64,000 nt of DNA. Source: Rhynchopus sp. YZ270_cl-10. Taxonomy: Eukaryota > Euglenozoa > Diplonemea > Diplonemida > Diplonemidae. The translations under genes and the position numbers were made by a program. Of the stretch, positions 61,367-64,000 are shown in pieces; the stretch's first letter is position 1, and each line of letters opens with the position of its first letter. The stretch is taken from positions 1,302,001 to 1,366,000 of the forward strand of contig OZ037883.1 of assembly GCA_964035575.1 (NCBI GenBank), in the 5' to 3' direction. Below the pieces are notes generated by a model, which was not told where the DNA came from, searched no databases, and saw only the letters and a list, made by a program, of their open reading frames with translations.

Positions 61367-62351
61367 ATGTCCAGATTGCTGGACATCAAGGACATCCCAT
61401 CAGCCGAAGAGCTGCAGAAGGCAGTCCCTGTGTCGCCGCCATGGAGCGAGGCAGACCGCAGGACACCAGCAGGCAGGCGACGCATCAGTGCGAAGATCGC
61501 TGAGCTGCGGAAGGAGAAGGAGGTATGCACCGCCCTGTCATTTCTGTCACATTAACCAAATCCACCAACAGAATGTGTGCAAGCAGTTAATCGTTGCGCG
61601 GGAAACCCTGAACAAAGCCCTGGCTGCCGCACAGTTTGATGTTGCAAAGTTTGCGACCCGTGTCGCTGCCGAGTCTGTTGTGTGCAACCCTGAGCCTGCA
61701 GTGCCGAAGCGCTTCCGCCGTGACGCCTTCCACAAAGCACTGCTGTGCACTGCTGAGGGATTGGAGACGAGCACGTTGCCTGCAGAGGGGACAGCGTTGG
61801 TGTTTGCAGGGCCTTCTGGTGTCGGCAAGACGTACGGCACACTGGCGGCGCGGCAGGGCTTCCTCGAACAGGACACAGAGGGACGCTTCACGCCTGTCGT
61901 GGCGTACCTCGGCTTTAACTGCATGGCAGTGCTGTCTGACGAAGAGCGTAGCTTTCTCTCTGGCAGCTCTGCCAAAGCAGAGGAGGCAATAGCGGTCTTC
62001 ATGTTCAGTCGGCTTTTCGCATGGTTGGTTGCTTTCAAGCAGGTTGCAGACCCTGTAGAGTTGGATATGGAAGGCTCGCCTGTGCAGAAGCAGTTTGAAC
62101 ACCCAACGTTGACCAGCGAAGAGCTCAAAGGCGTGCAGCTTGCTTCCATAACAGAGGCAGTGGCAGGGGTGTTGGTGGAGCTTGGTCAGCGTCATGAGAA
62201 CCTGGTGTTGATAACGGTGGTGGACGAGGGGCAGAAGCTTGAGGAGTTCTGTCTGAAAGGCGCACGCCTTGCGGTGAAGTGTCTGCGTGGCTTGCAGAGC
62301 ACCACACTGAAGGCTGGGGTGCGGCTTCTGCCGGTGTGCACAGATCGTTGA
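61367..62351 (+). CDS. P-loop ATPase, RHS/Crinkler-like (two exons)
   Basis: Exons 61367-61522 and 61572-62351 (intron of 49 bp, phase 0) give 311 residues. Walker A is GPSGVGKT (about residue 132) and a Walker B-like strand LVLITVVDEG (about 262-271). The segment layout, P-loop ~130 residues before a hydrophobic strand ending in DE, recalls the ATPase headers of Crinkler/RHS-type proteins, but I cannot prove membership. The protein stops soon after the strand expected to carry sensor 1 (VRLLPVCTDR), so it may be shortened. Alternatively a further intron (gtgtgcacag ... tctcttacag, ending at about 62389) would continue the frame for ~60 residues to about 62565. Start: ATG after 'cccactcacag'. 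Confidence 0.65.
61523..61571 (+). other. ATPase-gene intron (49 bp)
   Basis: gtatgcaccg ... tccaccaacag, phase 0, joining RKEKE to NVCKQL. It contains an in-frame stop, so removal is required for a single protein. Very short but with the same GTATG donor as the CHMP4 introns. Confidence 0.8.
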
Positions 62352-62794
62352 ATATGGCACCTTGCATCGTCTCTTACAGTGCATAGGCCTTAGGCTCTTA
62401 TGTGCACACTATAGCCTTTCCATGGCAACGTTGTGGCAGAACCCTCTTTGGTATTCGATGCCAACAAAAACAGCAAAAGAGCAGATAAGAGAGTTCCTCT
62501 GTGATGTTCACTTCCTTGTTTCCTTCAAAAGGAGGTGCCCATGTCTCATGTGTCATATCCTCTGACACACTCTTGGAGGTGTGTCTATAGGCCCTAGCCC
62601 GATAGAATTGAGCACCAGAACCCCGTCTCGGGTGAATGGTTGCCAATACAAACAGTTGGTACAAAAAAGGTTTGTTTGTGGGATTCAAACAACCAGATGT
62701 GAGGGGCACAAAGCAAACGGCAGGCACCTCTTTGCAAACTATTTTGCGCTTTCCCTTTTGTGAGATGTGCGCAAGGTCCTTCTTTCAAGTTTCT

Positions 62795-62843
62795 GAGGTG
62801 ATAAGAAATATAGGCTCAGGTTCATCATTACATTTCTTTTTCT
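62795..62843 (+). repeat. Dispersed GAGAGG motif, decayed copy
   Basis: GAGGTGATAAGAAATATAGG, then CTCAGGTTCATCATTACATT. The stem is lost. It sits in the 1.1 kb between the ATPase and RUN genes. Confidence 0.5.
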
Positions 62844-62958
62844 TTTTTTTTTTTTTTTGCAACAAAAACTCAAACGCACCTCCTTCCCTCGGTGCCGTAT
62901 GCCAGAGGTATCTTAGCTTCAACTTCCATTTTTTTCATCGCAATGTATGAGGCTCGAC

Positions 62959-63414
62959 TCAAATTCTCAGTTCGGAGACAACAACGCAACCCCCGCTCCT
63001 CCTTTCCCCCTCCCTAAATATCTCCAAGTTTTCGGGATATCCAATCGGTGACTCCGCGCACTTTTGCAAGTAGCGGTCCCATTCCTTTCTGTTAGACGTA
63101 GTAATATGGGAGCCTTGGACATCCCACTTCCACCCACTGTGGCTCCGTGACAGCAGCCCTGCGTGGGTCCAGTTCGTGGGCTGCCTGAAAAAACGATTTC
63201 GCAGTCGCAATTTCCCAAGCGACCGCAATACGACCGGCATCCGACTGTTGTCCAGGAGATCCGCAAGGCGGCGGTCCCGAGCCTCTTCGAGTTCTGCAGC
63301 AATTGAGTCTTTGTGCAAAGTTGCAAACTTCTCCAGCGACTTCGAGACCGCAGACGTCTTCAGGAGGAGGTTTGCCGCAAACTGGCGAAGTCCACCTCAG
63401 CTTTTTGCGCAGTT
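62959..63414 (-). pseudogene. Possible - strand coding remnant, unknown
   Basis: An open - strand stretch of about 140 codons without an ATG at its start. It reads like real protein (ELEEARDRRLADLLDNSR; then basic and Trp/Arg-rich sequence) more than do the other frames here. No family recognised. It would be the only host-type coding sequence on the - strand and lacks a visible acceptor, so it may be an exon relic or chance. Confidence 0.25.
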
Positions 63415-63479
63415 TATACTTTATCCTCCTCTTCCTCTTCCTCTGTGGCCTTGTCCTCTTTAAGCAACTTCAGAAAGTC

Positions 63480-64000
63480 ATGCCTGAGCATGAGTTCACC
63501 ATTCTTCCCACCACACAACACCTCTACAGGACGGCCCTTGGGCCAACCTTCAAGATGCTAGGGGATGACACTGCTCCCCATGGGAAGGGTTGCGACGCTG
63601 TGCTGGCCGCCCTGAAGGAAGCTGTGCAGGCAGTGCAGCGGCGTGCGGCAGAGCAGGCACAGTGCGACAACGAGACGGGCTATGTAGTCCCGCTCGACCA
63701 GGGCGAACGTCTTGTAGACGCCGTTGAGTGTGCGTTGAGCTACGGCCGTCGCGAGCAGGTGGCTGTGTGGGACTGGGTGCGGCACCTTGAGGACACAGCA
63801 GAGCCTTGGGCACTGGACACTGTCACGCAGATCAAATCCCAGCCAGTGCGCAACCCACGCAACAGAGAGCTCGGAAGACGGTGGATCCGGTTGACATTGA
63901 ACCAAGGAACGCTCTCAGCCTCGATTGGTCTGTTGCTCGAGAAGGGCCGGCAGGTGGCTGATGCGTTTTACGAACGGTACTCCGTCGTGGCATCGCAGGA
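63480..64000 (+). CDS. RUN-domain protein, N-terminal part (continues past the window)
   Basis: At least 173 residues, cut by the window end. The sequence fits the RUN domain, a helical module found in RUFY/FYCO1/RUNDC-type proteins that bind Rab/Rap GTPases and link vesicles to the cytoskeleton. Seen: LVDAVECALSYG, then VAVWDWVRHLED, then RRWIRLTLNQGTLSASIGLL and ADAFYERYSVV, which parallel the conserved first, second and last RUN blocks (RAWLRLALNE..L and LSEFYEP in known members). The rest, possibly coiled coil or FYVE, is not in view. Start is the ATG 6 bases after 'gcaacttcag'; the frame stays open upstream, so a longer N-terminus cannot be excluded. Confidence 0.75.
   Translation, partial: MPEHEFTILPTTQHLYRTALGPTFKMLGDDTAPHGKGCDAVLAALKEAVQAVQRRAAEQAQCDNETGYVVPLDQGERLVDAVECALSYGRREQVAVWDWVRHLEDTAEPWALDTVTQIKSQPVRNPRNRELGRRWIRLTLNQGTLSASIGLLLEKGRQVADAFYERYSVVASQ

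Overview
The window looks like nuclear DNA of an unidentified single-celled eukaryote. Supporting signs are GT-AG introns of about 49-190 bases, a kinesin, an ESCRT-III subunit, a mitochondrial carrier, an EGF-repeat surface protein and two metacaspases of the rearranged (p10 before p20) 'type III' design. Type III metacaspases have been described from algae with secondary plastids (heterokonts, haptophytes, cryptophytes), but I do not assign a taxon. All thirteen confidently called host genes lie on the + strand. Nearly all have a pyrimidine tract and a YAG splice-acceptor-like site shortly before the ATG, which suggests polycistronic transcription with trans-splicing, or near-universal 5'UTR introns.

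Layout: 1-1.6 kb intergenic with a MITE; SLC25 carrier (1634-2692); 3 kb intergenic; a 4718-residue repeat protein (5827-19983) with ubiquitin-like N-terminus, Ala/Glu/Lys coiled coil, two blocks of near-identical 543-bp repeats and a zinc-binding C-terminus; an 18S rRNA-like fragment near 20.7 kb; a leucine-rich-repeat protein (21543-23015); a 5.8-kb hAT-type element (23309-29115) with 8-bp target duplication and several nested fold-back elements; metacaspase 1 (30242-31318); a 2294-residue signal-peptide/31-EGF/transmembrane protein (32290-39174); metacaspase 2 (41673-42722); kinesin (44412-46703); a pogo-like transposon with an open transposase (47956-50603); CHMP4/Snf7 in three exons (52352-53291); an RS-rich unknown (56000-57043); a TIR element (57133-58898); a secreted cyclophilin (59350-59943); a small membrane protein (60542-61132); a P-loop ATPase (61367-62351); and the start of a RUN-domain protein that runs off the window (63480-64000).

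The genes form no obvious single pathway. Endomembrane functions recur: CHMP4, RUN, the FYVE-like zinc finger at the end of the giant protein, and the secretory cyclophilin and EGF proteins. The intergenic DNA is T-rich and full of short repeats. The most striking is a ~45-bp dispersed motif with a small hairpin (GGTGACTAAGC...GAGAGGCTTAG...TTATAAA), found at least 16 times between genes. All identifications come from reading the sequence; no database search was possible.
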